NCBI RefSeq assembly: GCF_009674535.1
Contig: NZ_WKJK01000001.1
Coordinates: 248,001-312,000 of the forward strand
Source: Duganella guangzhouensis
GTDB lineage: Bacteria > Pseudomonadota > Gammaproteobacteria > Burkholderiales > Burkholderiaceae_D
DNA: 64,000 nucleotides
Direction of reading: 5' to 3'
The notes under the pieces are model-generated. The model ran no database searches, was not told where the DNA came from, and saw only the letters and a list, made by a program, of their open reading frames with translations. A program made the translations under genes and the position numbers. Of this stretch, positions 27,000 to 35,726 are shown in pieces. Positions within the stretch are counted from its first letter, which is position 1. The number at the start of each line of letters is the position of its first letter.

Positions 27000-28545
27000 G
27001 ATGGGCAAGGCTCTTGACGCTCACAACCCGGCGCCGCTCAGTGGCGGCATGCTGTGGTTTGCCGCGCTGATTCTGGCCTCGGCCAACTTCATCGCGGTGC
27101 TGGATATGACCATCGCCAACGTCTCGGTCAGCAACATCGCCGGTGGCCTGGGCGCCAGCACCAGCCAGGGCACTTGGGTGATTACGTCCTACGCGGTGGC
27201 AGAGGCCATCACCGTGCCGCTGACCGGTTGGCTGGCGGCGCGCTTCGGCCCGGTGCGAGTATTCGTCACCGCCATGGCCATGTTCGGCGTGTTCTCTGCG
27301 CTGTGCGGCTTGTCCAATTCGCTGGGCATGCTGGTGTTCGCGCGTATCTGCCAGGGCTTGGCCGGTGGTCCGCTGATGCCGCTGTCGCAGACGCTGTTGC
27401 TGCGCATCTTCCCGAAAGAGAAGGCGCCGGCCGCGATCGGCCTGTGGTCGATGACCACGCTGGTGGCGCCGGTGCTTGGCCCCATCCTCGGCGGCTATCT
27501 GTGCGACGAGTACAGTTGGCCGTGGATCTTCAACATCAACGTGCCGATCGCGCTGGCCTGTGCCTTCATCGCGTGGAAGCTGCTGCGGCGCTATGAGGAG
27601 CCGCTGGTGCGCAACCCGATCGACCGCGTCGGCCTGCTGCTGCTGATCGTCTGGGTCGGCGCGCTGCAGCTGCTGCTGGACGAGGGCAAGAACCTGGACT
27701 GGTTCGGCTCCGATGAAATCGTCGCACTGGCGGTGGTGGCGGCGATCGGCTTTGCCGCCTTCATGATCTGGGAGCTGCACGAAAAGCACCCGATCGTCGA
27801 CCTGCGCGTATTCCGTCACCGTGGTTTCTCGGTCAGCGTGCTGACCATCTCGGTGACGTTTGCCGCCTTCTTCGGCATCAACGTGCTGACGCCGTTGTGG
27901 CTGCAGAGTTACATGGGCTACACCGCCACCGAGGCCGGCCTGGCCACCTCGTGGACCGGGGTGTTCGCGGTGCTGGTGGCACCGCTGGCGGCCGGGCTGT
28001 CGGCCAAAGTCGATCCGCGCCGATTGGTGTTTGGCGGCGTCACGCTGATTGGCCTGGTCACGCTGTGGCGCATGCACGCCACCACCGATATGGACTTCTG
28101 GACCATCGCCGTGCCGTTGATGGTGATGGGGTTGGGGCTGCCGTTCTTCTTCGTGCCGACCACCGGCCTGGCGATGGCCAGCGTGGACGAAGCGGAGATG
28201 GCCGGTGCGGCCGGGCTGATGAACTTCCTGCGCACCTTGTCGGGCGCGTTCGCCACCTCGCTGGTCACCACCTACTGGGAAGACCTGACCACCCTCAAGC
28301 ATGCCGAGCTGGTGGGCCTGGCCGATGCCGACGGCAGCGTGCGTGCCGTGCTGGAAAGCACCGGCGCCCACGGCGAAGCGTTGCTGCAGACGCTGGACCA
28401 GCTAGTGCAAGGGCAGAGCGTGATGCTGGCCACCACTGAAATCTTCGGCCTGTTAGGCGTGGTATTCCTGCTGGCCGCCACGCTGATCTGGCTGGCGCCC
28501 AAGCCGACCCGGGTGATCGACCCCGCCGCCGGCGGCGGTCACTAA
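26992..28545 (+). CDS. emrB: EmrB/QacA-type (DHA2) MFS multidrug exporter
   Basis: The protein is 517 residues from the GTG at 26992; the ATG at 27001 would give 514. Fourteen predicted membrane helices and DHA2 motifs are present: LDMTIANVSVSNIAGGLGAS, WVITSYAVAEAITVPLTGWLAARFG and the motif-C-like APVLGPILGGYL. The substrate is probably a hydrophobic drug, or an aromatic compound given the TetR partner, but this cannot be read from sequence. It forms a tripartite pump with the two upstream genes. A strong hairpin follows 15 bases after the stop. Confidence 0.93.
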   Translation: MSKMGKALDAHNPAPLSGGMLWFAALILASANFIAVLDMTIANVSVSNIAGGLGASTSQGTWVITSYAVAEAITVPLTGWLAARFGPVRVFVTAMAMFGVFSALCGLSNSLGMLVFARICQGLAGGPLMPLSQTLLLRIFPKEKAPAAIGLWSMTTLVAPVLGPILGGYLCDEYSWPWIFNINVPIALACAFIAWKLLRRYEEPLVRNPIDRVGLLLLIVWVGALQLLLDEGKNLDWFGSDEIVALAVVAAIGFAAFMIWELHEKHPIVDLRVFRHRGFSVSVLTISVTFAAFFGINVLTPLWLQSYMGYTATEAGLATSWTGVFAVLVAPLAAGLSAKVDPRRLVFGGVTLIGLVTLWRMHATTDMDFWTIAVPLMVMGLGLPFFFVPTTGLAMASVDEAEMAGAAGLMNFLRTLSGAFATSLVTTYWEDLTTLKHAELVGLADADGSVRAVLESTGAHGEALLQTLDQLVQGQSVMLATTEIFGLLGVVFLLAATLIWLAPKPTRVIDPAAGGGH

Positions 28546-28560
28546 GCCTTCCACCGTTTT

Positions 28561-28596
28561 CCTCACACGCGGCAGCCCCCGCCGCCGCGTGTGAGG
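28561..28596. terminator. Bidirectional terminator between convergent genes
   Basis: CCTCACACGCGGC (28561-28573) and GCCGCGTGTGAGG (28584-28596) form a perfect 13-bp GC-rich stem with a ten-base loop. It lies between the stops of the efflux pump and the convergent hypothetical gene. The T-runs on either side are short. Confidence 0.75.
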
Positions 28597-28599
28597 GTT

Positions 28600-29673
28600 T
28601 CATTGCCAGATAGCGAAGGTGCTGCCAATGAATACTCCCGCGCCATATTCCTTGGTGTCGCTGCGGTAGCCGAATTTCAAGCCGCCATTAAGCTTTCCAT
28701 CTGAGTTCCTGATCAGGTAGAGCGGCAGCTCGACACTGGTGGCGGGCTGCTCAAAGTCGTGGGTGATCGTGAGACCGACTGCCACGCTGCCGAACTCGCG
28801 ACGAGCATCAAGCGCAAGCAATTTTTTGGTCTGGCGCACCGGCGCGCCCAATGCGCCGGAAACACAGGTCAGGCTGGTGGCACCGGTCGGTGCCGTGAGC
28901 GGGCAGAGTACGCCGTCTTTGCCGTCCTCGTAGCTGCGCTGGTATTTTGCGTTGACTGTGTAAATCGTGTGGCCGCTGCCAGGGCTGATGGCGTAGTAGG
29001 CGCCTATCGACCAGGGATGCTCCTTGCTGCTTTCGCTGCTCAAGTTGGCGGGGTTGACATAGTCATGGGTTGGAAAGCCGACTTCCGCACTGACACCCCA
29101 GATGGTTGGCGGTATGCTGGCGTTACCCCATAACAGTCGGTCCCATGCGAGTTGCTGCTCGATAGTGCCATTTTTCACAATATCGGCGCTGTCACATCCG
29201 GTGTTCTGGTCATCGGCGGCCTGGTCGGTCTGGTTTTTTGGGCGTTTGGGATTCATCACGGTATCACACAGCGCGATTCTTTGTCGTAGTTGATCCGCAG
29301 TGGGCGGGCGAAAAGACGCGCTGAAGCTGCTATAACTGAACGCCACACTGGTGCCCGTGGCTAAGCCGTCCAGCGTGAGTAGCTCGGTTGTTTTGCGCTT
29401 GCTCAGTGGTGTGCTGACTGACACACTGCCGCTAGTGAAGCGGGCTAGCCGGTCTCCGTTCGGCAGCGGTTCGTCGGTCGGCGCCGACAAGTAGCGCGAT
29501 AGCTTGAGCGTGACCGCATCATCACCTTTGCCGGCCCGTAGCTCGACGCCAGAGGCCAACTGGGACGGCTCTTTCGGCCCACCGCCAACGGGCAACGCCG
29601 ACCGTCCATCGTCCCCGATCGCCGTGGCCAGACCTGGTAGAAAGGCAAGCAGGAGCAGCAGGCGCGGCTTCAT
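28600..29673 (-). CDS. Secreted beta-rich protein of unknown function
   Basis: I do not recognise this 357-residue protein. It has a clear Sec signal peptide (MKPRLLLLLAFLPGLATA). The mature part alternates polar and hydrophobic residues, as in outer-membrane barrels or secreted beta-sandwiches. Examples are VTLKLSRYLSA, VAFSYSSFSASF and a C-terminal run of strands (SVAVGLTITHDF, LPLYLIRNSDGKLNGGLKFGYR, EYGAGVFIGSTFAIW) ending in aromatic-rich WQ. Four cysteines could form two disulfides. The C-terminal pattern suggests a small outer-membrane barrel. It is third in an operon with two other unrecognised genes and its start overlaps the 94-residue gene by four bases. Confidence 0.6.
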   Translation of the reverse strand: MKPRLLLLLAFLPGLATAIGDDGRSALPVGGGPKEPSQLASGVELRAGKGDDAVTLKLSRYLSAPTDEPLPNGDRLARFTSGSVSVSTPLSKRKTTELLTLDGLATGTSVAFSYSSFSASFRPPTADQLRQRIALCDTVMNPKRPKNQTDQAADDQNTGCDSADIVKNGTIEQQLAWDRLLWGNASIPPTIWGVSAEVGFPTHDYVNPANLSSESSKEHPWSIGAYYAISPGSGHTIYTVNAKYQRSYEDGKDGVLCPLTAPTGATSLTCVSGALGAPVRQTKKLLALDARREFGSVAVGLTITHDFEQPATSVELPLYLIRNSDGKLNGGLKFGYRSDTKEYGAGVFIGSTFAIWQ

Positions 29674-29954
29674 GGTTTGATCCTGGCAAAGCCGGCGGAC
29701 TTGGTTTTGCTGGCAGGGATGGCGCTGGACTTGTTCAGGATGTCTTTGCTGCCGTTGTTGGCGGTGATGGTGAGTGTGTCACCGCCATTCCCCCACACAT
29801 ACCAGCTGACGACGTGTTCAACGCCTTGCTCCAGCGTCGGCGCCGGGCTCGCTTTGCCGTTGACGATGGTCAGCGGGGTGTCGTCAACATACGCCACGAA
29901 TCTTAACGTGGCGCTGGACGCAGAGAATGTCAGGGTGACTTTCACGGTAGCCAT
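29670..29954 (-). CDS. Small beta-rich protein of unknown function (94 aa)
   Basis: I do not recognise this protein. It has no signal peptide or membrane helix. Its composition suggests an all-beta domain: VKVTLTFSASSATLRFVAYV, HVVSWYVWGNGGDTLTITA. The C-terminus is Lys/Ser-rich. GAAGGAGC lies just before the start. The stop overlaps the start of the secreted-protein gene, and the gene follows the membrane-protein gene after 32 bases, so the three are probably translated together. A soluble partner or effector of the two envelope proteins is possible but is inference. Confidence 0.6.
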   Translation of the reverse strand: MATVKVTLTFSASSATLRFVAYVDDTPLTIVNGKASPAPTLEQGVEHVVSWYVWGNGGDTLTITANNGSKDILNKSSAIPASKTKSAGFARIKP

Positions 29955-29986
29955 GTTGCTCCTTCACGAGTGGTTTCAGGTTTGTG

Positions 29987-31159
29987 TTATTGGGTTGGTG
30001 GTTGTTTGTCCTGTGGCGGCTGACTTGGCGGCGGCGCGGGTGTGTCGGTGTTGGCGGGTTTATCCTCTTTGTCTTTAGGGTCGTCCTTGTTGTCATCGTT
30101 GGCCTTGGGTTTGGCGGCATCGTCTTTGTTCGCGCCGGCCAGCTTGTCGAGGATGTCGGGAACAAACTTCTCCGCAAAGCCGGCGATGAAACACCACACC
30201 AGCAGTTTGCCCAAGTCGCGCGCGGTGGCGGGGATCATCGACCTGAAGGTTGTGACTGTGTCTTCACAGGTGGCTGCGACCACGCAGACCGACTGGAAGC
30301 GCGGGGTCAATTCCTTCGCGAGCAGGGAGTCCTGCATTTGCGCGACGAATAGCAGATACAGCACCAGCGCGAAGGCGCCGCCTATGACCATGGACAGCCG
30401 GATGCCGGCGTCGCCGTTGACGATGGTTGACAGCCGTATTACCGGATCCGTATCGCTGAGCGGCACGTCGGTGGCATTCTTGACCCGTCGCGCGATGCTG
30501 ATGACCGCGCCGAGAATGCCAGCGTAGATGGCCAGATAAAGCGTGGTGACGGTGCGCGCATACAAACTATGGTTAGGGGATTGAGACAAGGCGGCGCCGT
30601 GCACGCATGCGCACAGGGCCACCGCAACCAGAAAGCCCCAGAACATCCAGCGGATTAGCGTTTCGCGGAAGCAGCGCATGCCGCGTTCCATGACAATCGC
30701 GTTCAGGTGCCACCAATGACGGCCCTTGTACAGATCGATGAGGTCGGCCCGCACTTGTTCGAGTTCTGCGGTCCTGGGATTGGGCGGCTCAGTTTTCTCA
30801 TATTGTTGGTAGATTTCTTCGCCAACAAGTTTGCGGTACGTGGATCGGGTACTCCAAATCTTGGCGCGTACCGCCCATTCTGGCATTGCCCGGACCAGTA
30901 ATAGCTCCAGTTCAAACAGCTTGGCCAGCGTTGGGAAAGCCGGGTTCTCGACGCTGGTCTGGTCGATCTGCTCGACAAGTTCAAGAAAGCTTTTGCGTGC
31001 CGATGGATTGACGCCCTCGTCATTCGCAAAACTGGCGAATTCGCTTTTCAGCAGGCGGTAGAAGTCCAGGTTGTACTCAATGCGGAGGCGGTCGGACAGG
31101 TCACCAAATAGGAAATGTACAAACTTGCTGTCTTTTTTGAGTTCGATATTGTCGAGCAT
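29987..31159 (-). CDS. Membrane protein of unknown function with acidic Pro-rich tail
   Basis: I do not recognise this 390-residue protein. Residues 1-165 look soluble and helical. Four membrane helices follow, roughly at 170-190 (WMFWGFLVAVALCACVHGAA), 205-225 (YLAIYAGILGAVISIARR), 255-275 (LSMVIGGAFALVLYLLFVA) and 315-330 (LGKLLVWCFIAGFAEKFVP). GFAEKFVPDIL recalls a short GF-E-PD motif seen at the end of several bacterial membrane proteins of unknown role. The last 50-55 residues are a low-complexity tail rich in Asp, Lys and Pro. It heads a three-gene operon and its promoter region carries a perfect inverted repeat. Confidence 0.65.
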   Translation of the reverse strand: MLDNIELKKDSKFVHFLFGDLSDRLRIEYNLDFYRLLKSEFASFANDEGVNPSARKSFLELVEQIDQTSVENPAFPTLAKLFELELLLVRAMPEWAVRAKIWSTRSTYRKLVGEEIYQQYEKTEPPNPRTAELEQVRADLIDLYKGRHWWHLNAIVMERGMRCFRETLIRWMFWGFLVAVALCACVHGAALSQSPNHSLYARTVTTLYLAIYAGILGAVISIARRVKNATDVPLSDTDPVIRLSTIVNGDAGIRLSMVIGGAFALVLYLLFVAQMQDSLLAKELTPRFQSVCVVAATCEDTVTTFRSMIPATARDLGKLLVWCFIAGFAEKFVPDILDKLAGANKDDAAKPKANDDNKDDPKDKEDKPANTDTPAPPPSQPPQDKQPPTQ

Positions 31160-31182
31160 GGAGCTTCCCGGCTGGGTAGATT

Positions 31183-31200
31183 TGTAGGACTGATCCTACA
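31183..31200. promoter_or_regulatory. Perfect inverted repeat upstream of the three-gene unknown operon
   Basis: TGTAGGA (31183-31189) and TCCTACA (31194-31200) form a 7-bp inverted repeat with a four-base spacer, 24 bases before the start codon at 31159. The upstream DNA to 31296 is AT-rich and suits a promoter on the minus strand. The repeat may be an operator or a leader hairpin. Confidence 0.5.
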
Positions 31201-31296
31201 CGGTGTAATTTTGAAAATTCTATCAAAGTGTCACTTATGTTAATTTTCATTATTTTTACAACAATTATTCGAAGCCGGATTGGGAGGGGAACACTA

Positions 31297-31899
31297 TTAA
31301 TAAAGTTCGGTTTTGACCTTGCTGTGATACTCGTCGGTCATGGCCGCCGCCTGGGCTTCGGCCATGCCGGTGATGGCGGCTGCGATCTGGCCGACGCTGG
31401 GCACGGCGTCGCGCGCGATGCGCGAGTCTTCTGACCACAGGCGCGCGCGGTTGATGGCTTTCCCGCAGTGGAACAGCACTTCCTGGATGTGGATGGTGAC
31501 GGCGGTCTTGGGGATTTTGCCGGCTTCGGTCATGCTGGCCAGCAGTGCGGCGTCGGTGCTGATGTCGGCGGTGCCGTTGATCCGCAAGAACACCTCCAGG
31601 CCGGGGAAGATGAATAGCAGCGCCACGCGCGGGTCATCCTGCAGGTTGCGCAGCGATTCGATGCGGTTGTTGCCGGGCCAGTCGGCAAAGGCGATGGTGT
31701 GCTGGTCCAGCACGCGCACGAAGCCGGGCCGGCCGCCGCGCGGTGAGGCGTCTAGTCCCTGTGCGCGGCCGGTGGCCAGGCAGAAGAAGGTGGCTTGCTC
31801 TACATACGCCACATGGAAAGGCATCAACTGCGGCAGCACCGCTTTCTGGATGAATTCGGACGGCGGTTGGTACAGACTGTCGAGATCGGGGGAGGTCAT
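31297..31899 (-). CDS. PPOX-class FMN-dependent flavoprotein (pyridoxamine-phosphate-oxidase fold)
   Basis: The start is set at the ATG 31899 (MTSPDLDSLYQPPSEFIQ). The frame continues upstream, but that part is Arg/His-rich, unlike the family, and would cross the promoter region. The 200-residue protein has the split-barrel FMN-binding pattern: FFCLATGRAQGLDASPRGGRPGFVRVLDQHTIAFADWPGNNR, ALLFIFPG, LRINGTADI and VLFHCGKAINRARLW. This matches the PPOX subgroup described as probable FMN-dependent enzymes of the MSMEG_1061/DR_2398 type. The reaction is unknown. It diverges from an AraC regulator across a 93-base gap, so that regulator may control it. Confidence 0.85.
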   Translation of the reverse strand: MTSPDLDSLYQPPSEFIQKAVLPQLMPFHVAYVEQATFFCLATGRAQGLDASPRGGRPGFVRVLDQHTIAFADWPGNNRIESLRNLQDDPRVALLFIFPGLEVFLRINGTADISTDAALLASMTEAGKIPKTAVTIHIQEVLFHCGKAINRARLWSEDSRIARDAVPSVGQIAAAITGMAEAQAAAMTDEYHSKVKTELY

Positions 31900-31992
31900 G
31901 GCGGGATTCCTGAATGAGATGGGAGCAGGATAGCGAGACCGGCGTTTGGCAACAATGCTAAACTTGGTCAACTTGTTTCGTATTCTCGCCAT

Positions 31993-32820
31993 ATGCCCAT
32001 ACTCACTGAGCTGCCTCGGCCGGACCGTCCCTTGCCGGATGGCTGGCTCAATCCCGACACTGTGCCGCGTCCGCTGGTCACGGTTGGCATCGATGCGCAG
32101 ATGACCGGGCGGCTGGAGCTGGAGCCGCATAGCCATCCGAAGGCGCAGTTTTTCCTGTGTTTGCGCGGCGTGCTGACCTGCGAATCGGCTGGTGGCTTCT
32201 GGCTGGTGCCGCCGCACAGCGCGTTGTGGATACCAGCCGGCTGTGTGCATGCGCTGAAGGTGGAGGGCGTGGTGGAAGGCTATGCTGCCTTCATCGACGC
32301 CGAGGCGCTGCCGCAACTGCCGTCCACCTGCTGCACCTATCCTGCCACGCCGCTGATGTGCGAACTGCTGAAGCGTACCGCCAATTTTGAAGTGCTGTAT
32401 CCCGAAGCGGGTTTCGAGGCGCGGCTGGTGGCGCTGCTACTGGAGGAAATCGCACAGACGCCGCCAGCTACCCTGCATCTGCCGTTGCCGGCCGACCCTC
32501 GGCTGCGTCGTTTGGTCGACCAAATGCTGGCCGCCCCGGCCGAGCGCGGCACCATCGGTAGCTGGGCCAAGCGCGCCGGCCTCAGCGAGCGCACGCTGTC
32601 GCGCCTGATCGCGCAGCAGGCCGGCATGAGTTTCGGCCGCTGGCGCAAGCAGATTAGCATCATGCTGGCGGTGCAGAAGCTGGCGCGCGGCGCGTCGATC
32701 CAGCAGGTGGCGGCTGAGCTGGGCTACGAAAGCGCCAGCAGCTTCGTCACCATGTTCCGCAAAGCGCTCGGCATGCCACCGGGACGCTATATGGACCAAT
32801 GTCAGGCCGACGGTGGTTAG
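31993..32820 (+). CDS. AraC-family regulator with N-terminal cupin
   Basis: The 275-residue protein has a cupin-like sensing domain (about 30-110: LEPHSHPKAQFFLCLRGVLTCE, VPPHSALWIPAGCVHALKV) and a C-terminal AraC domain (about 170-270). The two helix-turn-helices are GSWAKRAGLSERTLSRLIAQ and IQQVAAELGYESASSFVTMF. It is divergent from the PPOX flavoprotein gene, its likeliest target. The effector is not evident. Confidence 0.9.
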   Translation: MPILTELPRPDRPLPDGWLNPDTVPRPLVTVGIDAQMTGRLELEPHSHPKAQFFLCLRGVLTCESAGGFWLVPPHSALWIPAGCVHALKVEGVVEGYAAFIDAEALPQLPSTCCTYPATPLMCELLKRTANFEVLYPEAGFEARLVALLLEEIAQTPPATLHLPLPADPRLRRLVDQMLAAPAERGTIGSWAKRAGLSERTLSRLIAQQAGMSFGRWRKQISIMLAVQKLARGASIQQVAAELGYESASSFVTMFRKALGMPPGRYMDQCQADGG

Positions 32821-32854
32821 CGAATGGCTACGCCGATGGTGCGACCTCAGGACA

Positions 32855-33256
32855 TCAGGCTGATTTGAATATGCCGACGGTGAACCACCATAATGCAACG
32901 CTGATACATAGTGCGGGAATGCCAAATGCGGGAAGAATACCGTACCAGCCAGACGCAACCCCGTACATAAAAATGCCCCAAAGTGCATATCCAATTACAG
33001 GGAGAGTTCCCATCAGAACGATCATCCCTAAATTCAGAAATCCTGTTGAACGTAAAATAGTCCAAACGACTCCGCCATAGATAAGAGTAATTACACCAAA
33101 CCAAATCGTAAAAATAATCGCCCCTCTCGCGAGAATAGGTATTAATTCGCTCAATGGCATTTTTCTGAATACAGAAGACGTAAAAAATGCTCCTAATACC
33201 CACCCCGGAGCAGCAGCCAAAATTGCATAAAAGATTCCAGGAAATAGTTGTGGCAT
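32855..33256 (-). CDS. AT-rich orphan membrane protein, four helices
   Basis: I do not recognise this 133-residue protein. It has four hydrophobic segments, about 5-25 (GIFYAILAAAPGWVLGAFFT), 46-66, 75-95 and 105-128, so it is an integral inner-membrane protein. Base composition is visibly more AT-rich than both neighbours, with many A/T third positions, which suggests recent transfer. No strong ribosome site precedes the ATG. It stands alone between an AraC gene and a GlxA-type gene, with about 170 non-coding bases upstream in which I see nothing else. Confidence 0.55.
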   Translation of the reverse strand: MPQLFPGIFYAILAAAPGWVLGAFFTSSVFRKMPLSELIPILARGAIIFTIWFGVITLIYGGVVWTILRSTGFLNLGMIVLMGTLPVIGYALWGIFMYGVASGWYGILPAFGIPALCISVALWWFTVGIFKSA

Positions 33257-33430
33257 GAGAGGATCCCAAAAATGAGGTCGACAGTCCTATAACACTTACC
33301 GCGCAATGGCCTATTGCGAGCTGCGATGCAAATATAGCAGAGCGTTTGGCAGCCTCGGTAATCGAAAGCCGCACTGCGTCTTTCTACCCCTGAGCTGCGC
33401 CGGTATCAGCCGGTTGCAATCACCATGCCT

Positions 33431-34432
33431 TCAGGCCGTGACGCCGGTGGTGGCGAAGCGTTCGCGGTAGATTTTGGGCGGGATGCCGAGCCGTTTCATG
33501 AAGACGCGGCGCATGTGGGCTTCGTCGCTGAAGCAGGCGCGCGCTGCGACGGTTTTTAGCGGCAGCGCCAGTTCGGCCAGCAGCTGCGTCGCGCGCTCGA
33601 AGCGGCATTGTTCGATGTAGTCCTGCGTGCTCAAGCCCACTTCTTGCTGGAACACGCGGGCGAAGTGGCGTTCGCTCATCATGGCTTTCTGCGCCAGCTG
33701 CGCCACCGACAAGCGCTGGTGCAGATTGTCGAGTATCCACGCCTGCAGCTCGCGGATGCTGGGGCGCGCGGTGCGCTCGCTCAGCAAATGGGCGCTGAAT
33801 TGCGACTGGCCGCCCGGCCGTTTCAGGTACACCACCATTTCGGTCGCCACTTCCAGCGCCAGGTCGCGGCCGTAGTCTTCTTCCACCAGGGCCAGTGCCA
33901 GGTCGATGCCGGCGGTGACGCCGGCCGAGGTCCAGACGTTGTCGGCGCGGATGAAGATGGCGTCGGCGTCGACATCGATCGCCGGGAATTCGGCCTGCAG
34001 CCGTTCGGCCACGCTCCAATGGGTGGTGGCGCGCTTGCCATCCAGCGCGCCGGCGGCGGCCAGGAAGTAGGCGCCGGAGCACAGCGAGGCCAGACGACGG
34101 ATGCGCGGCGCCACCGCCGCCACCCAGTCGACCAGCGCGCCGCCGCTGGCCAGCGCTTGCTGGATGTGGCGCGCGCCGCCGATGATGGCGCTGTCGGGCA
34201 GCGCCAGGGTGTTGAGCGTTTTGGTGGCGTCCAGCGACATCAGGGTGTCCGAGCGCACCGGGCCAAGCGCGCTGGCGGCCACCCGCACATCGTAACCGGG
34301 GCCGGCGCCGCGCCGCTGCAAATGCAGGTTGGCGTATTCGAACACCGACATCGGGCCGATGGCCTCCATGGCCTTGAAACCGGGGTAGACGATGATGTCG
34401 ACGGTGATCACCGTCCGTGAGGAAGCATGCAT
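33431..34432 (-). CDS. GlxA-type transcriptional regulator (DJ-1/PfpI + AraC domains)
   Basis: The ATG at 34432 is chosen because the domain starts at once (VITVDIIVYPGFKAMEAIGPMSVFEYAN). The frame is open much further upstream but there runs antisense to the adhC gene. Of 333 residues, about 10-185 form a DJ-1/PfpI domain with the nucleophile-elbow-like LASLCSGAYFLAAAGAL. About 225-325 is an AraC domain (LSVAQLAQKAMMSERHFARVF, LPLKTVAARACFSDEAHMRRVF). The family regulates catabolism of small nitrogenous or one-carbon compounds in several proteobacteria. Being divergent from adhC across 123 bases, it may sense formaldehyde-related metabolites. That link is inference. Confidence 0.88.
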   Translation of the reverse strand: MHASSRTVITVDIIVYPGFKAMEAIGPMSVFEYANLHLQRRGAGPGYDVRVAASALGPVRSDTLMSLDATKTLNTLALPDSAIIGGARHIQQALASGGALVDWVAAVAPRIRRLASLCSGAYFLAAAGALDGKRATTHWSVAERLQAEFPAIDVDADAIFIRADNVWTSAGVTAGIDLALALVEEDYGRDLALEVATEMVVYLKRPGGQSQFSAHLLSERTARPSIRELQAWILDNLHQRLSVAQLAQKAMMSERHFARVFQQEVGLSTQDYIEQCRFERATQLLAELALPLKTVAARACFSDEAHMRRVFMKRLGIPPKIYRERFATTGVTA

Positions 34433-34555
34433 AAAGAGACGGTAGCTGAAAATCCGGTCAATATTGTACCAATTCCTGCCATTTTTCTGCCGCGCCCACC
34501 ACCGCGCGCGCGTTTGGCGGCACAATGCCGGCCTGTATAACAGAGGAGCTACACG

Positions 34556-35662
34556 ATGAAAACCAAAGCAGCCGTTGCATGGCAGGCGGGCAAACCGCTG
34601 ACGATCGAGGAAGTGGAACTGGGCGGCCCACGCGAGGGCGAGGTACTGGTCGAGATCAAGGCCACCGGCATTTGCCATACCGATTACTACACCCTGTCCG
34701 GCGCTGATCCGGAAGGGATCTTCCCGGCCATTCTGGGTCATGAGGGCGCGGGCGTGGTGGTGGACGTTGGTCCTGGCGTCAAGACGCTGAAAAAAGATGA
34801 TCACGTCATCCCGCTGTATACGCCGGAATGCCGCCAGTGCAAATTCTGCCTGTCGCAGAAGACCAATCTGTGCCAGTCGATCCGCTCGACGCAAGGCCGC
34901 GGCCTGATGCCGGATGCGACCAGCCGCTTCTCCATCGACGGCAAGCCGATCTTCCACTACATGGGTACGTCGACCTTCTCCAACTACATCGTGGTGCCGG
35001 AAATCGCGCTGGCCAAGATCCGCGAAGATGCGCCGTTCGATAAAGTTTGCTACATCGGTTGCGGCGTTACCACCGGCGTGGGCGCGGTGCTGTTCACCGC
35101 CAAGGTGGAAGCGGGGGCCAATGTGGTCGTATTTGGCCTGGGCGGCATTGGCTTGAATGTGATCCAGGCGGCCAAGATGGTCGGCGCGGACAAGATCATC
35201 GGCGTGGACATCAACCCGGCGCGCGAAGCCATGGCACGCAAGTTCGGCATGACCCATTTCATCAATCCGAGCCAGGTTGAAAACGTGGTCGACAGCATCA
35301 TCCAACTGACGGATGGCGGCGCCGATTACAGCTTCGAGTGCGTCGGCAACACGCAGTTGATGCGTCAGGCGCTGGAGTGCTGCCACAAGGGTTGGGGCAA
35401 GTCGATCATCATCGGCGTGGCGGCGGCGGGACAGGAGATTTCGACCCGTCCATTCCAGCTGGTGACCGGCCGTGAGTGGAAAGGCTCGGCTTTCGGCGGC
35501 GCGCGTGGCCGCACCGACGTGCCGAAGATCGTCGACTGGTACATGGAAGGCAAGCTGAATATCGACGACCTGATTACTCACCATCTGAAGCTGGAAGACA
35601 TCAATCAGGGCTTTGATCTGATGAAGTCCGGCGAATCGATCCGCTCAGTCGTGGTGTATTAA
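34556..35662 (+). CDS. adhC: S-(hydroxymethyl)glutathione dehydrogenase / class III alcohol dehydrogenase
   Basis: The 368-residue protein matches FrmA/AdhC in length (E. coli 369). The catalytic zinc site is [14 protein letters not shown] and GHEGAG. The structural zinc is bound by the four cysteines of [15 protein letters not shown], and the NAD-binding loop is [13 protein letters not shown]. It oxidises S-hydroxymethylglutathione to S-formylglutathione in formaldehyde detoxification and also reduces S-nitrosoglutathione. AGAGGAG lies seven bases upstream of the start. The usual partner frmB (S-formylglutathione hydrolase) is not adjacent here. A hairpin terminator follows immediately. Confidence 0.95.
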   Translation: MKTKAAVAWQAGKPLTIEEVELGGPREGEVLVEIKATGICHTDYYTLSGADPEGIFPAILGHEGAGVVVDVGPGVKTLKKDDHVIPLYTPECRQCKFCLSQKTNLCQSIRSTQGRGLMPDATSRFSIDGKPIFHYMGTSTFSNYIVVPEIALAKIREDAPFDKVCYIGCGVTTGVGAVLFTAKVEAGANVVVFGLGGIGLNVIQAAKMVGADKIIGVDINPAREAMARKFGMTHFINPSQVENVVDSIIQLTDGGADYSFECVGNTQLMRQALECCHKGWGKSIIIGVAAAGQEISTRPFQLVTGREWKGSAFGGARGRTDVPKIVDWYMEGKLNIDDLITHHLKLEDINQGFDLMKSGESIRSVVVY

Positions 35663-35667
35663 TCACA

Positions 35668-35688
35668 GTTGCGGCATCAGGCCGCAAC
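35668..35688 (+). terminator. Hairpin terminator after adhC
   Basis: GTTGCGGC (35668-35675) and GCCGCAAC (35681-35688) form a perfect 8-bp stem with a five-base loop, six bases after the adhC stop. A weak T-containing stretch follows. Confidence 0.65.
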
Positions 35689-35726
35689 CGTGTTATCTTG
35701 TAACAGACTTTCCCAGGAGCACTCTC

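Noticed and set aside
26947..28371. 474-codon minus-strand frame within emrB
   Set aside because: Low-complexity Arg/Gln/His sequence, a shadow of a membrane-protein gene; no ribosome site or motif.
28600..31159. Phage-defence module
   Set aside because: The operon lacks recognisable nuclease, helicase, cyclase or NADase motifs; calling it defence would be a guess.
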